Positions 54,213-63,019 are shown, counted from the first letter of the stretch. The stretch is 64,000 nucleotides of DNA from Lachnospiraceae bacterium UBA7179 (GCA_002491195.1 DKVL01000108.1:55132-119131), one strand, 5' to 3'. Notes: generated from the letters alone by a model not told the origin. Made by a program: numbers and translations.

Positions 54213-55052
54213 TTAATGTTTTGTCACCATGGTGATCACCTCATCAATGCTGCCTTTCTCGATGACGACCGACGGATAATTGTCCTGGTAAAACTGCCTC
54301 TGGTTTGTCAGACAGCTATACCCGAAATTCTCTTCCTTTATCTGTAACAAATGCGTCTGGTCAAGTCCGTCAAACTGTTCCTTTGTAACCTTCAACAACC
54401 CGTATTCATTTAAGAGTACATCCGTGTCCTCATGCAGAACGATCCTGCCGTTGTCGATCAGATAAACATCGTCGCAAATTCCCTCCAGATCGCTGGAGAT
54501 ATGCGAACTGATCATAATGCTGCGGTCCCCATTTTCCGCATACTCGCGCAGAAGCCCCAGAAGCTCATCCCTTGCCACCACATCAAGCCCTGCAGTCGGC
54601 TCATCCAAGATCAATAGCCTGGCATTGTGCGAGAGCGCTGCGAGTATCTGCAGTTTCCGCTTCATGCCAGTGGAAAACTCCTTAATTTTCTTTTTGAGCG
54701 GAAGTCCCATTCTCTCACAGTCCGCCACAAACTTTTCCCTTGAAAAACCGGCATACATTGTATCCAGCACTGGCAGAAAATCCTTGATCGTAAGATAACT
54801 GCAAAATCCCGAATCAGAAAGTACCACGCCAATCTGCTCCTTATCCTCCTGCGTCAGTTTTGCTACATTCTTTCCAAATACCTCGATCGTTCCCCCGTCC
54901 GTGTGAATCAGTCCCAAAATTGCCTTAAATGCCGTGCTTTTGCCGGCGCCGTTTCTGCCGATCAGTCCTGTGACCTGTCCTACAGGTACTTCCATCGAAC
55001 ATTCCAGACAAAAATTACCGTATTGTTTCACCACATGATTGAGCTTAATCAT
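54213..55052 (-). CDS. ABC transporter ATP-binding protein (GntR-linked)
   Basis: The 279-residue ATPase has Walker A GRNGAGKST, signature FSTGMKRKLQILAAL and Walker B LLILDEPTAGLD, with a C-terminal extension of about 65 residues. ATG 55052 follows AGGGGG. Between it and the upstream GntR gene lies repeat C2, so the two may share a message but with a structured leader. Confidence 0.92.
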   Translation of the reverse strand: MIKLNHVVKQYGNFCLECSMEVPVGQVTGLIGRNGAGKSTAFKAILGLIHTDGGTIEVFGKNVAKLTQEDKEQIGVVLSDSGFCSYLTIKDFLPVLDTMYAGFSREKFVADCERMGLPLKKKIKEFSTGMKRKLQILAALSHNARLLILDEPTAGLDVVARDELLGLLREYAENGDRSIMISSHISSDLEGICDDVYLIDNGRIVLHEDTDVLLNEYGLLKVTKEQFDGLDQTHLLQIKEENFGYSCLTNQRQFYQDNYPSVVIEKGSIDEVITMVTKH

Positions 55053-55123
55053 ATTATCCCCCTGCCTTTCCCAATTACTTACAGACATTTTACATCACTC
55101 CCTCTACCTTTTCCTCTTTCCCA

Positions 55124-55242
55124 TCATGCCGCCTCAGCGGCACAAATAATCCGTGAAGAACGCTGCCTTTGCGTTCTTCCAGTGTGTAATTTAGAAATTC
55201 TTAGCGGGCGTACTTTGGCCGCTTAGAATTTCTTTACACACT
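55124..55242. repeat. Family C double-hairpin repeat, copy C2
   Basis: It starts TCATGCCGCCTCAGCGGCAC, followed by hairpin 1 (GAAGAACGC/GCGTTCTTC) and hairpin 2 (AGAAATTCTTAGCGG/CCGCTTAGAATTTCT), and ends in CACAC. It lies between a GntR gene and the ABC gene it presumably controls, in the same transcription unit. Confidence 0.8.
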
Positions 55243-55611
55243 ATCCTCAAGAACAATCTCGAACAACTCCTGAATCTCCCTGTCCTCCATGCCACAGCTT
55301 CGCGCCTTTCGGATCGTCTGTTCAAACTCGGCCTCCACTTCCTTTTTCTTCTCCTCGAGCATCTGTGCCTGATTCGCGCACGCCACAAAACTTCCTTTGC
55401 CGTGCACTGTGACGACAAAACCCTCCGCTTCGAGCTGATCATACGCCTTCTTGACTGTCAGCGCACTGACCTTGATATCCTTGGCCAGCGTCCTGACAGA
55501 CGGAAGCATCGTCTCCTCGATCAGTTCCCCATGCATGATCTTGTCCTTGATCTGACACACGATCTGCTCGTATACTGGCTGCATCGAAGTGTGGTTGATT
55601 ATCAAATTCAT
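55234..55611 (-). CDS. GntR-family regulator, YtrA type
   Basis: The 125-residue protein has a winged HTH (QPVYEQIVCQIKDKIMHGEL, MLPSVRTLAKDIKVSALTVKKAYDQLEAEG) and a short helical tail for dimerisation, with no ligand domain. ATG 55611 follows AAAGGAAG; an upstream in-frame extension is not needed. It presumably represses the ABC operon and itself through the palindrome at 55753-55805. Confidence 0.9.
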   Translation of the reverse strand: MNLIINHTSMQPVYEQIVCQIKDKIMHGELIEETMLPSVRTLAKDIKVSALTVKKAYDQLEAEGFVVTVHGKGSFVACANQAQMLEEKKKEVEAEFEQTIRKARSCGMEDREIQELFEIVLEDSV

Positions 55612-55752
55612 CGTTTTATCCACTTCCTTTATTTGTTCATGAACATGTTTTTTGAACACGCAGAAACCATCCAGGATCGATCCAACGGTTTCCGCCAAAA
55701 GAGTTTTGATCAAACTATTTTCTGTTCAAAATAGTTTCTACCCTCTCTTGAT

Positions 55753-55805
55753 ATAAACAGTATATAACAGTATTTAACTGTTGTCAACTGTTTTATACTG
55801 TTTAT
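55753..55805 (-). promoter_or_regulatory. GntR promoter with operator palindrome
   Basis: On the minus strand TTGACA (55782-55787), 17 bases and TATACT (55759-55764) form a near-consensus promoter. An inverted repeat ATAAACAGTATA (55753-55764) and TATACTGTTTAT (55794-55805), with inner AACAGT/ACTGTT copies, covers it, as for YtrA-type sites. Confidence 0.75.
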
Positions 55806-55839
55806 TTATTATTTTAAACTGTATCAGCCGTTATCCCCA

Positions 55840-56068
55840 TTAGGAACTGTTCAGAAATAACATGTGCAGTTAGCTGACATCTTCCTCTGGGCGCCTGTGT
55901 GCATAAAAAACGGCGGCCTGGATCTTCAAAACCACCGTAAATATTTTTTTCTCCGATAGCACCACTCCGCAATCAGTTACATAGCCCGCTATGCGCCTGA
56001 TTGTGGAGCGGCACTCTCGAAGAAATATCCTGCGCAATCTGCATCAGTTATTTTCCTACAATTCCTTA
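55840..56068. mobile_element. Family D element, 229 bp, with inner hairpin
   Basis: The ends are TTAGGAACTGTTCAGAAATAA and, inverted at the right, TTAAGGAATTGTAGGAAAATA. The interior has a hairpin of CCACTCCGCAATCAG against CTGATTGTGGAGCGG, then CACTCTCGAAGAAATATCC shared with the 48.8 kb repeat. Its right end supplies the last codons and stop of the neighbouring gene. Confidence 0.6.
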
Positions 56069-56349
56069 ATAAACAGAGAAAGAATAACAATCCCGCACAT
56101 AAGCACGACCCAAAAGCTGCTGATCACAGTTGAAAGAATATTGATCATGCTTCGGCTATCGCGGTTTTTCACACAGATCACAGAAAGAACCAGTCCCAGG
56201 AAAACGGAGAAGATATTTACTCCCGCCAAAATGGAACGTACACTGTCTCCCAACATCATATGAAATAGCGTTGGAACAAACGTTGCCAAAGGCAAAATAC
56301 TGACGATCAATGCTGCTGTACTCAATTTTTGAAATTTTTTATTTTCCAT
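56056..56349 (-). CDS. Small membrane protein after lantibiotic-type ABC operon
   Basis: The 97-residue protein has three hydrophobic helices (ALIVSILPLATFVPTLF, SILAGVNIFSVFLGLVLSVI, FWVVLMCGIVILSLF). It starts 4 bp after the permease stop, so it is co-expressed. The last codons and the stop overlap a repeat element, so the C-terminus may be shortened. Function unknown. Confidence 0.65.
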   Translation of the reverse strand: MENKKFQKLSTAALIVSILPLATFVPTLFHMMLGDSVRSILAGVNIFSVFLGLVLSVICVKNRDSRSMINILSTVISSFWVVLMCGIVILSLFIKEL

Positions 56350-56352
56350 AAT

Positions 56353-57117
56353 TTACCTCATTTCTTTGAAACCAAAACGTGTTATCGCCGCCGTAAGTAC
56401 CAAGGCAAAAATCAATATTGCACATGGCAGAAACGGAAATAACTGAAAACTATTATGAACTCCTTTTGCTGTAAAGTCGTGCAGGGAGCAGGAAACCAGA
56501 TAACCGCTATAACAATAAGGATAAACAATCCAAAGCGGCGTATTTGCTACTAATACCCCTGGGATAACAAGAAACAGATTGAATCCGACGGACAGCAACG
56601 GTTTCTCAAACAGTACCGTAATCGCCCACATTGCCGCCACACCAGGAAGCATGGTAAAAAATAACCCCGCGCACCACTTCATCAGATACAGAATCGGCAG
56701 CGTTTCTGCAATCCCTGTACTGTTCGTTGCAATCAACCCTGTTATCACAAAAACAACGAGAAAAACAAGCATTTCCATAAATAGATAAAACAAAAGTACA
56801 CAGAATTTTGCTGCCGAAAGGGCATAGCGGCTGACAGGCAAAGCCAACATTTTCAAAATTCCGTTGTTCCCTGTTTCCCGTCCCGCAATCATCACACATA
56901 CAACGATCATGCTGAACGGAAGCAGATAATAGGCATAAACCAATGCGCTCTGAATGAACATCGCCGCCCATGCGTTTGTATATTCCGGTGAAAAATAACT
57001 TTGCAGGTTCGCCACGCCAGAAGCCACAACCAACAGCGGGGCTATAAAAATCAAAGGTATGATTTTACCTCGTTTTACCTTTAGAAACTCGATTTTAAGC
57101 AACTCTAAAAAACGCAT
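56353..57117 (-). CDS. Lantibiotic-immunity type ABC permease (second)
   Basis: The 254-residue protein has six membrane helices and ends AITRFGFKEMR, as in MutG/EpiG/SpaG permeases. ATG 57117 follows GGAGGAG by 6 bases. With the 57131 permease and 57865 ATPase it makes a LanFEG-type exporter that removes antimicrobial peptides from the membrane. Confidence 0.88.
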   Translation of the reverse strand: MRFLELLKIEFLKVKRGKIIPLIFIAPLLVVASGVANLQSYFSPEYTNAWAAMFIQSALVYAYYLLPFSMIVVCVMIAGRETGNNGILKMLALPVSRYALSAAKFCVLLFYLFMEMLVFLVVFVITGLIATNSTGIAETLPILYLMKWCAGLFFTMLPGVAAMWAITVLFEKPLLSVGFNLFLVIPGVLVANTPLWIVYPYCYSGYLVSCSLHDFTAKGVHNSFQLFPFLPCAILIFALVLTAAITRFGFKEMR

Positions 57118-57130
57118 ACCGCACTCCTCC

Positions 57131-57868
57131 TTATTCATAATGATTGCGTTTCGCAGCCCCCAATCCGGCAAAAAGGAAGACAGCCGTGTGAGCCAGTGAC
57201 AAAATTGTAATGATACAATCCGGCTGTGCGCTCATTGCAACAGCAGGTTTTAGCATGAGCACAAAAGGATGTACACAGAGCAAAATGTTATCCGACACAG
57301 CCAATGCCATACCGCTTAAAAATCCTGCGACACCGATTCCAAGAGGCACCCACATATTTTCAAAGCGGGAAGATACGAAAATCATAAACGATAATACGGG
57401 CATTGACGTTATAAAGGAATATCCGGCAAAAGACAGCAGCGTTCCAAGCTCAAATGTACCCTGCGGTAAATCTGTCAGACCAATTTGTGTAAGCGCCAGA
57501 TTCTGAAAAACAATTGCAGCCAGGAGCATGACCGTCAAGATCAAAAATTTGCAAAAATACATCATTGGAACACTCATGGGGAGCATATACATTTTTTTAA
57601 CGGCACTTCCCTTATATTCCATATTGTAGATCATGCAGGCGGCGACTATGATCCCGAACATATTCAGAACCATAACCATGCCATACAACTGCGTGAGCAG
57701 CACATCCATCGGCGCTAATGGCAGACTCAAAAGCGTATCCTTCCGCACCATAAAATTGACAACGGCGTATGCGGCCCCCAAAATACCAACTGCAAGCATT
57801 AATGGAATAATACCCGTGCGCTTTTCTTTTCTAATCTCGATCGCAAATGCCCTCATAGTGATGCTCAT
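57131..57868 (-). CDS. Lantibiotic-immunity type ABC permease (first)
   Basis: The 245-residue protein has six membrane helices and the family start FAIEIRKEKRTGIIPLML. Its ATG overlaps the end of the ATPase gene by 4 bp. It pairs with the second permease as the EpiE/EpiG-like heterodimer. Confidence 0.88.
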   Translation of the reverse strand: MSITMRAFAIEIRKEKRTGIIPLMLAVGILGAAYAVVNFMVRKDTLLSLPLAPMDVLLTQLYGMVMVLNMFGIIVAACMIYNMEYKGSAVKKMYMLPMSVPMMYFCKFLILTVMLLAAIVFQNLALTQIGLTDLPQGTFELGTLLSFAGYSFITSMPVLSFMIFVSSRFENMWVPLGIGVAGFLSGMALAVSDNILLCVHPFVLMLKPAVAMSAQPDCIITILSLAHTAVFLFAGLGAAKRNHYE

Positions 57869-58701
57869 AACATTGCCCTCTGCTTTCTGTCTGCGTTGTC
57901 CTGATCAATCATAGACAGGAACATCTCTTCCAAATTAGCGGTGCTGATCTTTTGATCTGCATCAAATCCGGACTGCGATACAAAGCCGTTTTGCGATGCA
58001 AACCCGTTTTGTGATGCATACCCGGCTTGCATTGCATTCTGCCGCAATTCGTCCAGGCTGCCCTCAAACAGCAGACATCCATGATTGAGTATTCCTATGT
58101 CATCTGCCATTAACTCGATCTCAGACAGCATATGCGAAGAGATAAGAACCGTACAATCGTAAAGGCTGGGCAGCGATTTGATCAAATTTCGGATTTCATG
58201 TATACCGGATGGGTCAAGCCCATTTGTAGGCTCATCCAGAATCAAGATCGGCGGTCTGCCCAGCAAGGCTCCGGCAAGTCCCAACCGCTGCTTCATACCC
58301 AATGAGTATTTTTTTGCCAGCCGCCCGCCAAATTCAGAAAGCCCTACAAGCTCCAATGCGTCCGCAACACAGCTTTCGGGAAGTCCCAAAATGCGGCGGA
58401 TGATATCCAGATTTTCTTTGCCCGTCAGATTTGCGTAAAAAGAAGGCGATTCGATAAAGGAACCTACTTCTTTCAAAATAGAAAGACGGTCATTCGGAAA
58501 TTGCTTTCCGTCAATCGTGAAACTGCCTTCGGTGGGCGCAGTCAGTCCTAAGAGCATTTTCATCGTAGTGGATTTCCCGGCGCCGTTCGGACCAAGGAAG
58601 CCGTAAATGCTGCCTTTCTGAATGTTTAATGATACGTTGTTCACAGCGACAAACGATTTGTATTTTTTTGTCAGCTGTTCTGTTTTGATTATGTAATCCA
58701 T
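57865..58701 (-). CDS. Lantibiotic-immunity type ABC ATPase
   Basis: The 278-residue ATPase has GPNGAGKST, YSLGMKQRLGLAGALLG and LILDEPTNGLD, as in BcrA/EpiF proteins that power bacitracin or lantibiotic export. Near residues 230-250 a six-residue unit of the type ASQNGF is repeated three times (18 bp units), an addition not part of the fold that may vary in copy number. The divergent response regulator gene and a direct repeat in between suggest induction by an antimicrobial. Confidence 0.92.
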   Translation of the reverse strand: MDYIIKTEQLTKKYKSFVAVNNVSLNIQKGSIYGFLGPNGAGKSTTMKMLLGLTAPTEGSFTIDGKQFPNDRLSILKEVGSFIESPSFYANLTGKENLDIIRRILGLPESCVADALELVGLSEFGGRLAKKYSLGMKQRLGLAGALLGRPPILILDEPTNGLDPSGIHEIRNLIKSLPSLYDCTVLISSHMLSEIELMADDIGILNHGCLLFEGSLDELRQNAMQAGYASQNGFASQNGFVSQSGFDADQKISTANLEEMFLSMIDQDNADRKQRAML

Positions 58702-58763
58702 ATAAACCTCTCCTTTCGCTGCTTATAGGATACCAGTACAACCTTGCGATAACATTCTCTTTA

Positions 58764-58784
58764 CCTTACATTTCCCTTACATTT
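58764..58784 (-). promoter_or_regulatory. Direct repeat, likely response-regulator site for the ABC operon
   Basis: CCTTACATTT occurs twice with an 11 bp period (58764-58773, 58775-58784), reading AAATGTAAGG toward the ABC operon about 65 bases upstream of its start codon. Direct repeats spaced by one helical turn are typical of OmpR-family regulator sites. Confidence 0.65.
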
Positions 58785-58955
58785 GCCAAACTCCTAAAAT
58801 ATTTCACAACTATATGATATAATAAATTATATCTCGCTGCGCTCATGGTAAAATAACAGAGAAGGCGCGGCTCATGAAAACCGTGTTTGACAAAAAGTAT
58901 CGCGAAGACAATTGAGATGGTATGGTATGATATGGCTGTGAAAGGGGATTGTCCT

Positions 58956-59666
58956 ATGAATGAAGATTATCTGCGAAAGAAACGGATCCTGCTTGTCGAT
59001 GATGAGCAGGAACTTTTAGACATGGTTCTGTCGATTTTGACAGAATACGGATTTGAGAATGTCAAAACTGCAAAAAATGTGAAAGAAGCGATAGAAGACG
59101 CCCAAAAATCCCGCCCGGAATTAGCAATACTTGACGTAATGCTTCCAGACGGAAACGGGTTTGACTTAATGGAACAGTTAAGAAAAGACGGCGATTATCC
59201 TATTCTATTTCTGACGGCCCGCGGCGAAGAGGACGACAAATTCAAGGGCTTTGGATTAGGCGCTGATGATTATATCGTAAAACCTTTTTTGCCAAAAGAA
59301 CTTTTGTTTCGTGTGATGGCAATTCTGCGCAGAAGCTACAAAGACGAAAATCCTCTTGTATCCTTACATGATAGTCAGATCGATCTTTCGCGTGCCGAGG
59401 TCATAAAAAATGGCGAGCACATCCCGCTGACGGCAAAAGAGCACGATCTGCTGTCCGCCTTATATCGCAATGCAGGGCGTATTGTGACGATTGACGCATT
59501 GTGTGAAGCAGCATGGGGCAGCAATCCCTTTGGATATGAAAATTCCCTGATGGCGCACATACGCCGTATCAGGGAAAAAATAGAGCAAAATCCCTCCCAG
59601 CCCGTTTCGTTAGTTACCGTCAAAGGATTAGGTTATAAGTTAATTGTGGAGGGAAAATCGTTATGA
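58956..59666 (+). CDS. OmpR-family response regulator of the ABC exporter
   Basis: The 236-residue protein has RILLVDDEQELLDMVL, the phosphoacceptor in LAILDVMLPDGNG, GADDYIVKPFLPKEL and the winged helix ending TVKGLGYKLIVE. ATG 58956 follows AAAGGGG by 9 bases and is preferred over upstream starts. It is divergent from the ABC operon and coupled to the histidine kinase gene. Confidence 0.94.
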   Translation: MNEDYLRKKRILLVDDEQELLDMVLSILTEYGFENVKTAKNVKEAIEDAQKSRPELAILDVMLPDGNGFDLMEQLRKDGDYPILFLTARGEEDDKFKGFGLGADDYIVKPFLPKELLFRVMAILRRSYKDENPLVSLHDSQIDLSRAEVIKNGEHIPLTAKEHDLLSALYRNAGRIVTIDALCEAAWGSNPFGYENSLMAHIRRIREKIEQNPSQPVSLVTVKGLGYKLIVEGKSL

Positions 59667-61048
59667 AAAGTATTCCAAAACTGATTCGCCGCTTTGTCGG
59701 GATAATGACATTGAGCACAATGCTCCTTGTTATTTTGAATGTCATTTTTTTTGCGCTGGTTTTCGTGAGAAATACATCCACATTTTCTCCGTGGGATATG
59801 GCGGATCATGTGGCAGCCGCGTTGGAATTAACACAAGACGGCTATTCCATATCTGATGATATCATAGCGGAACTACAAAACCAAAATGCCTGGGCTATTC
59901 TCATTAACGATGCTACACGACAGGTTGTATGGCGGACTGATTATTTGCCCAACAATATCCCTACGCAGTACACATTATCAGATATTGCGGAGCTGACGCG
60001 CGGCTATATAGACGGATACCCCACTTTTACAGGAGAAGCCCAAAACGGATTATTGGTATTAGGCTATCCAAAAGATCGATTCTGGAAGCATACAAGGGCA
60101 AGCTGGGACTATCATTTTATCGCCAGTCTTCCCAAGAACACAATGATGATTGCAGCCATCAATATTGCCTTAATTTTTCTCATATATGCTGCTGTTAATT
60201 GGAAATTGCTGCGTTCCATCGGACCCATAACAAATGGAATCCAGAATCTGTCAGGCGGCAGTCCTGTTTGCCTGAAAGAAAAAGGACTGCTTTCCGAATT
60301 AGCGGAAAAGCTCAATAAAACATCTGAAATATTACAAATGCAGGCCAAACAGCTGCAAAAAAAAGAAACTGCACGGGCAAACTGGATTGCAGGCGTTTCC
60401 CATGATGTCAGAACGCCGTTGTCAATGATCATGGGTTACGCCGGACAGTTGGAAAACTCAGAAAATCTGTCAGAAACCGAGCGCAAAAAAGCCGCTGTCA
60501 TTGTAAAGCAGAGCAGTCGGATAAAAGATCTGATCAACGACCTCAATCTTGCTTCCAGACTGGAATATGATATGCAGCCGCTGACAATGAAACGGGAAAA
60601 TGCAGTATCTATAATCCGACAGGTTGTTGTGGATTTTATGAACATGAATATTGATGATCGATTTCCGATTGAATGGAAGACCGCCGATACCCTGACTGCC
60701 TGTTACATTAACGCTGATAAGGATTTACTGAAACGTGCCGTATCAAACCTGATTCAAAACAGCATCAACCACAATGAAAACGGGTGCGTGATCTACGCGT
60801 CTGTCGATGATGATAACAATACTTGCAGGATCTGTATTGAAGATAACGGAACAGGAGCTTCCGACGAACAGATTGACAGACTCAACCATACACCCCATTA
60901 TATGACCTGTGATACGGATACCACCGAACAGCGGCACGGCCTGGGGCTGCTGATTGTGAAACAGATCATAAAAGGGCATAATGGAACCATTTTAATCGAT
61001 CACAGCGAATACGACGGATTCAAAGTCGTACTCATCATACCAAAATAA
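59663..61048 (+). CDS. Sensor histidine kinase
   Basis: The 461-residue protein has two membrane helices around an outer domain of about 120 residues, a linker, the H-box GVSHDVRTPLSMIMGYA near residue 250 and the N and G boxes (NLIQNSINHNENG, DNGTGASDEQ, RHGLGLLIVKQI). It partners the regulator upstream, with a 4 bp overlap. The large outer domain suggests direct sensing rather than the transporter-dependent sensing of BceS. Confidence 0.92.
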   Translation: MKSIPKLIRRFVGIMTLSTMLLVILNVIFFALVFVRNTSTFSPWDMADHVAAALELTQDGYSISDDIIAELQNQNAWAILINDATRQVVWRTDYLPNNIPTQYTLSDIAELTRGYIDGYPTFTGEAQNGLLVLGYPKDRFWKHTRASWDYHFIASLPKNTMMIAAINIALIFLIYAAVNWKLLRSIGPITNGIQNLSGGSPVCLKEKGLLSELAEKLNKTSEILQMQAKQLQKKETARANWIAGVSHDVRTPLSMIMGYAGQLENSENLSETERKKAAVIVKQSSRIKDLINDLNLASRLEYDMQPLTMKRENAVSIIRQVVVDFMNMNIDDRFPIEWKTADTLTACYINADKDLLKRAVSNLIQNSINHNENGCVIYASVDDDNNTCRICIEDNGTGASDEQIDRLNHTPHYMTCDTDTTEQRHGLGLLIVKQIIKGHNGTILIDHSEYDGFKVVLIIPK

Positions 61049-61105
61049 AATCCCCCAAAGCACCAATGCCTCACCTGCATTCTCCGCTCTGGGGGATTTT
61101 ATTTT
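61042..61105. terminator. Bidirectional terminator between kinase and aminotransferase genes
   Basis: A perfect 15 bp stem AAAATAAAATCCCCC (61042-61056) and GGGGGATTTTATTTT (61091-61105) overlaps the histidine kinase stop codon and ends in T-runs in both directions. It serves the two convergent genes. Confidence 0.88.
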
Positions 61106-61116
61106 ATGAAAAAATA

Positions 61117-62400
61117 TTATTCCGCTAAGTATTTCTCAATCGATGCCAATTTTACACAATGAACAAACACTGCGCATGCCTGCTTGAGTTCTTCCGGCGT
61201 CGGAAGTGTCGGCGCGATGCGGATGCTCGTGTCCTTCGGATCGTTCATATAAGGGTACGTCGAACCAGCCGGCGTCATGACTACGCCTGCCTCCTTGCAG
61301 AGCGCTACGACACGCTTTGCACAGCCCTCCAACGTGTCAAACGCGATAAAGTATCCGCCGAGCGGCTTGATCCAGCTTCCGATCTCCAGCCCGCCAAGCT
61401 CTTTCTCAAGGCAATCGAGAACCGCCTCAAACTTCGGCTTTAACAGCGCCGCATGCTTCTCCATATGCGCGTGCACGCCAGCCGCATTCTTGAAGTACAT
61501 CACATGGCGCATCTGGTTGATCTTGTCAAATCCAATCGTCTGCAGGCTCACTGTCTTTTTCACTTCTGCAAGGTTTTTCGGGGACGTGATCAGCGCTGCC
61601 ACGCCTGCGCCCGGGAATGTTACCTTGGAAGTCGAGCACACCTCATAATACAGATCCGGATTGCCCGCTTTCTCGCACTCCGTCACGATGTTCAACATCT
61701 CCACTTTATTGTCAACATAGATATGATGGAACGCGTATGCATTGTCCCAGAAGATTCTAAAATCAGGCGCTGCCGGTTTCAGGTTCGCAAATCTCCTGAC
61801 AACCTCGTCTGAATAGACAACGCCTGCAGGATTCGTGTATTTTGGAACATTCCAGATTCCCTTGACCGCCGGATCGTTGTTGACATACTTCTCCACCAGG
61901 TCCATATCCGGTCCATTCTCGTCCATCGGGATATTGATCATCTCGACGCCAAAGCTCTCAGTGATCGCAAAGTGCCTGTCATATCCGGGCACAGGACACA
62001 GGAACTTCACCTTCTCCTGCCTGCACCACGGTGTATTTCCGCCGATACCATGTATCATTGCCCTCGAAACCAGGTCATACATAATATTTAAGCTGGAATT
62101 GCCAAATACCATCACATGGTCAACCGGGCACTCCATGAGCTCTGCAAAAAGCTCCTTCGCCTCCTTGATGCCATCAAATGCTCCGTAGTTTCTAAGGTCT
62201 ACCTTATCCTCACCCTTAAACACGGACTCGCTGTTGAGCACATCGAGCATGCCGACGGACAGGTCAAGCTGGTCTGCTGCCGGCTTGCCGCGCGACATGT
62301 CAAGTTTCATGTCTGCCTTTTTCAATTCTTCATACTCTGCCTGTAATTTCGTCTGAAGTGCACGCAATTCTTCCTTGCTCAAATCCTTGTATGCTTTCAT
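61117..62400 (-). CDS. Aspartate-type aminotransferase (MocR-like class I fold)
   Basis: The 427-residue PLP enzyme belongs to the Aminotran_MocR (PF12897) group: MSRGKPAADQLDLSVGML, VFGNSSLNIMYDLVSRAM, WNVPKYTNPAGVVYSDEV and the PLP lysine in STSKVTFPGAGVA. Members transaminate aspartate or related amino acids. ATG 62400 is preferred, with GGAGG 10 bases upstream. It seems to be a single gene. Confidence 0.88.
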   Translation of the reverse strand: MKAYKDLSKEELRALQTKLQAEYEELKKADMKLDMSRGKPAADQLDLSVGMLDVLNSESVFKGEDKVDLRNYGAFDGIKEAKELFAELMECPVDHVMVFGNSSLNIMYDLVSRAMIHGIGGNTPWCRQEKVKFLCPVPGYDRHFAITESFGVEMINIPMDENGPDMDLVEKYVNNDPAVKGIWNVPKYTNPAGVVYSDEVVRRFANLKPAAPDFRIFWDNAYAFHHIYVDNKVEMLNIVTECEKAGNPDLYYEVCSTSKVTFPGAGVAALITSPKNLAEVKKTVSLQTIGFDKINQMRHVMYFKNAAGVHAHMEKHAALLKPKFEAVLDCLEKELGGLEIGSWIKPLGGYFIAFDTLEGCAKRVVALCKEAGVVMTPAGSTYPYMNDPKDTSIRIAPTLPTPEELKQACAVFVHCVKLASIEKYLAE

Positions 62401-62555
62401 TTTTCCATAACCTCCATCATTCATATGCAATTGCCATATCACATATTTTCTCACCAGTTCCTTTCCTACTATATAACAACTATTCCCATTCTGTCAATAA
62501 TTTGTATACGTGTATATCGGTATTTTTGTAACATTTTAGCCTTCGGCTTCCTGTT

Positions 62556-62668
62556 ACAAGCATCAAGCCATGCAAAAACCGCTTCGCGGTTGGCTTGATG
62601 CATCTCAACCACTACACATTCTTACGGACTTTGCAGCGTAGTGCAAAGTCCTAGGCTGAACTGTAACA
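62556..62668. repeat. Family B repeat, copy B3
   Basis: A hairpin CATCAAGCCA/TGGCTTGATG with inner AACCGC/GCGGTT is followed by GATGCATCTCAACCACTACA, the GGACTTTGCA/TGCAAAGTCC hairpin and GAACTGTAAC. It shares the latter 70 bp with copy B2 inverted at 33.5 kb. Confidence 0.7.
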
Positions 62669-62677
62669 TATTTTTCT

Positions 62678-62764
62678 TTATACAATCGCCTCAGCCAAAA
62701 TCTTGTCGCCGATTCTGATCCCTGTCTCTTTTGACTGATACGCATTTCCCTTCCATACTTCCTG
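62678..62764 (-). pseudogene. Possible C-terminal gene remnant
   Basis: An open stretch reads VWKGNAYQSKETGIRIGDKI and ends LAEAIV before a stop. No start is available, and the stretch ends abruptly at repeat C3. It looks like the tail of a gene replaced by the repeat. The family is not recognised. Confidence 0.3.
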
Positions 62765-62894
62765 TCATGTCAGCACAGCCGACACAAACAATCCGTGAGA
62801 AGAATGCCCGCCATTTGGGCATTCTTCCGGGTGCAATTTAGATTTTCTTAATCCGCGCACTTTGCGGGCTTAGAAAATCTTTGCACACTTCTCA
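62765..62894. repeat. Family C double-hairpin repeat, copy C3
   Basis: It starts TCATGTCAGCACAGCCGACA, followed by hairpin 1 (AGAATGCCCGCC side against GGGCATTCTT) and hairpin 2 (AGATTTTCTTAATCCGC against GCGGGCTTAGAAAATCT), and ends CACACTTCTCAC. Stem bases differ from C1 and C2 on both arms while pairing is kept. Confidence 0.8.
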
Positions 62895-63019
62895 CGTTGA
62901 CTCCAAGAATATAAATTGTGCAAATAAAGGAATAGACCTTGACGGCACTTTTGTCAGTTGATATGATGAAAAATATCTTTATATGGACATTTTATTTTAT
63001 AGAAGAAAGGAACATCACC

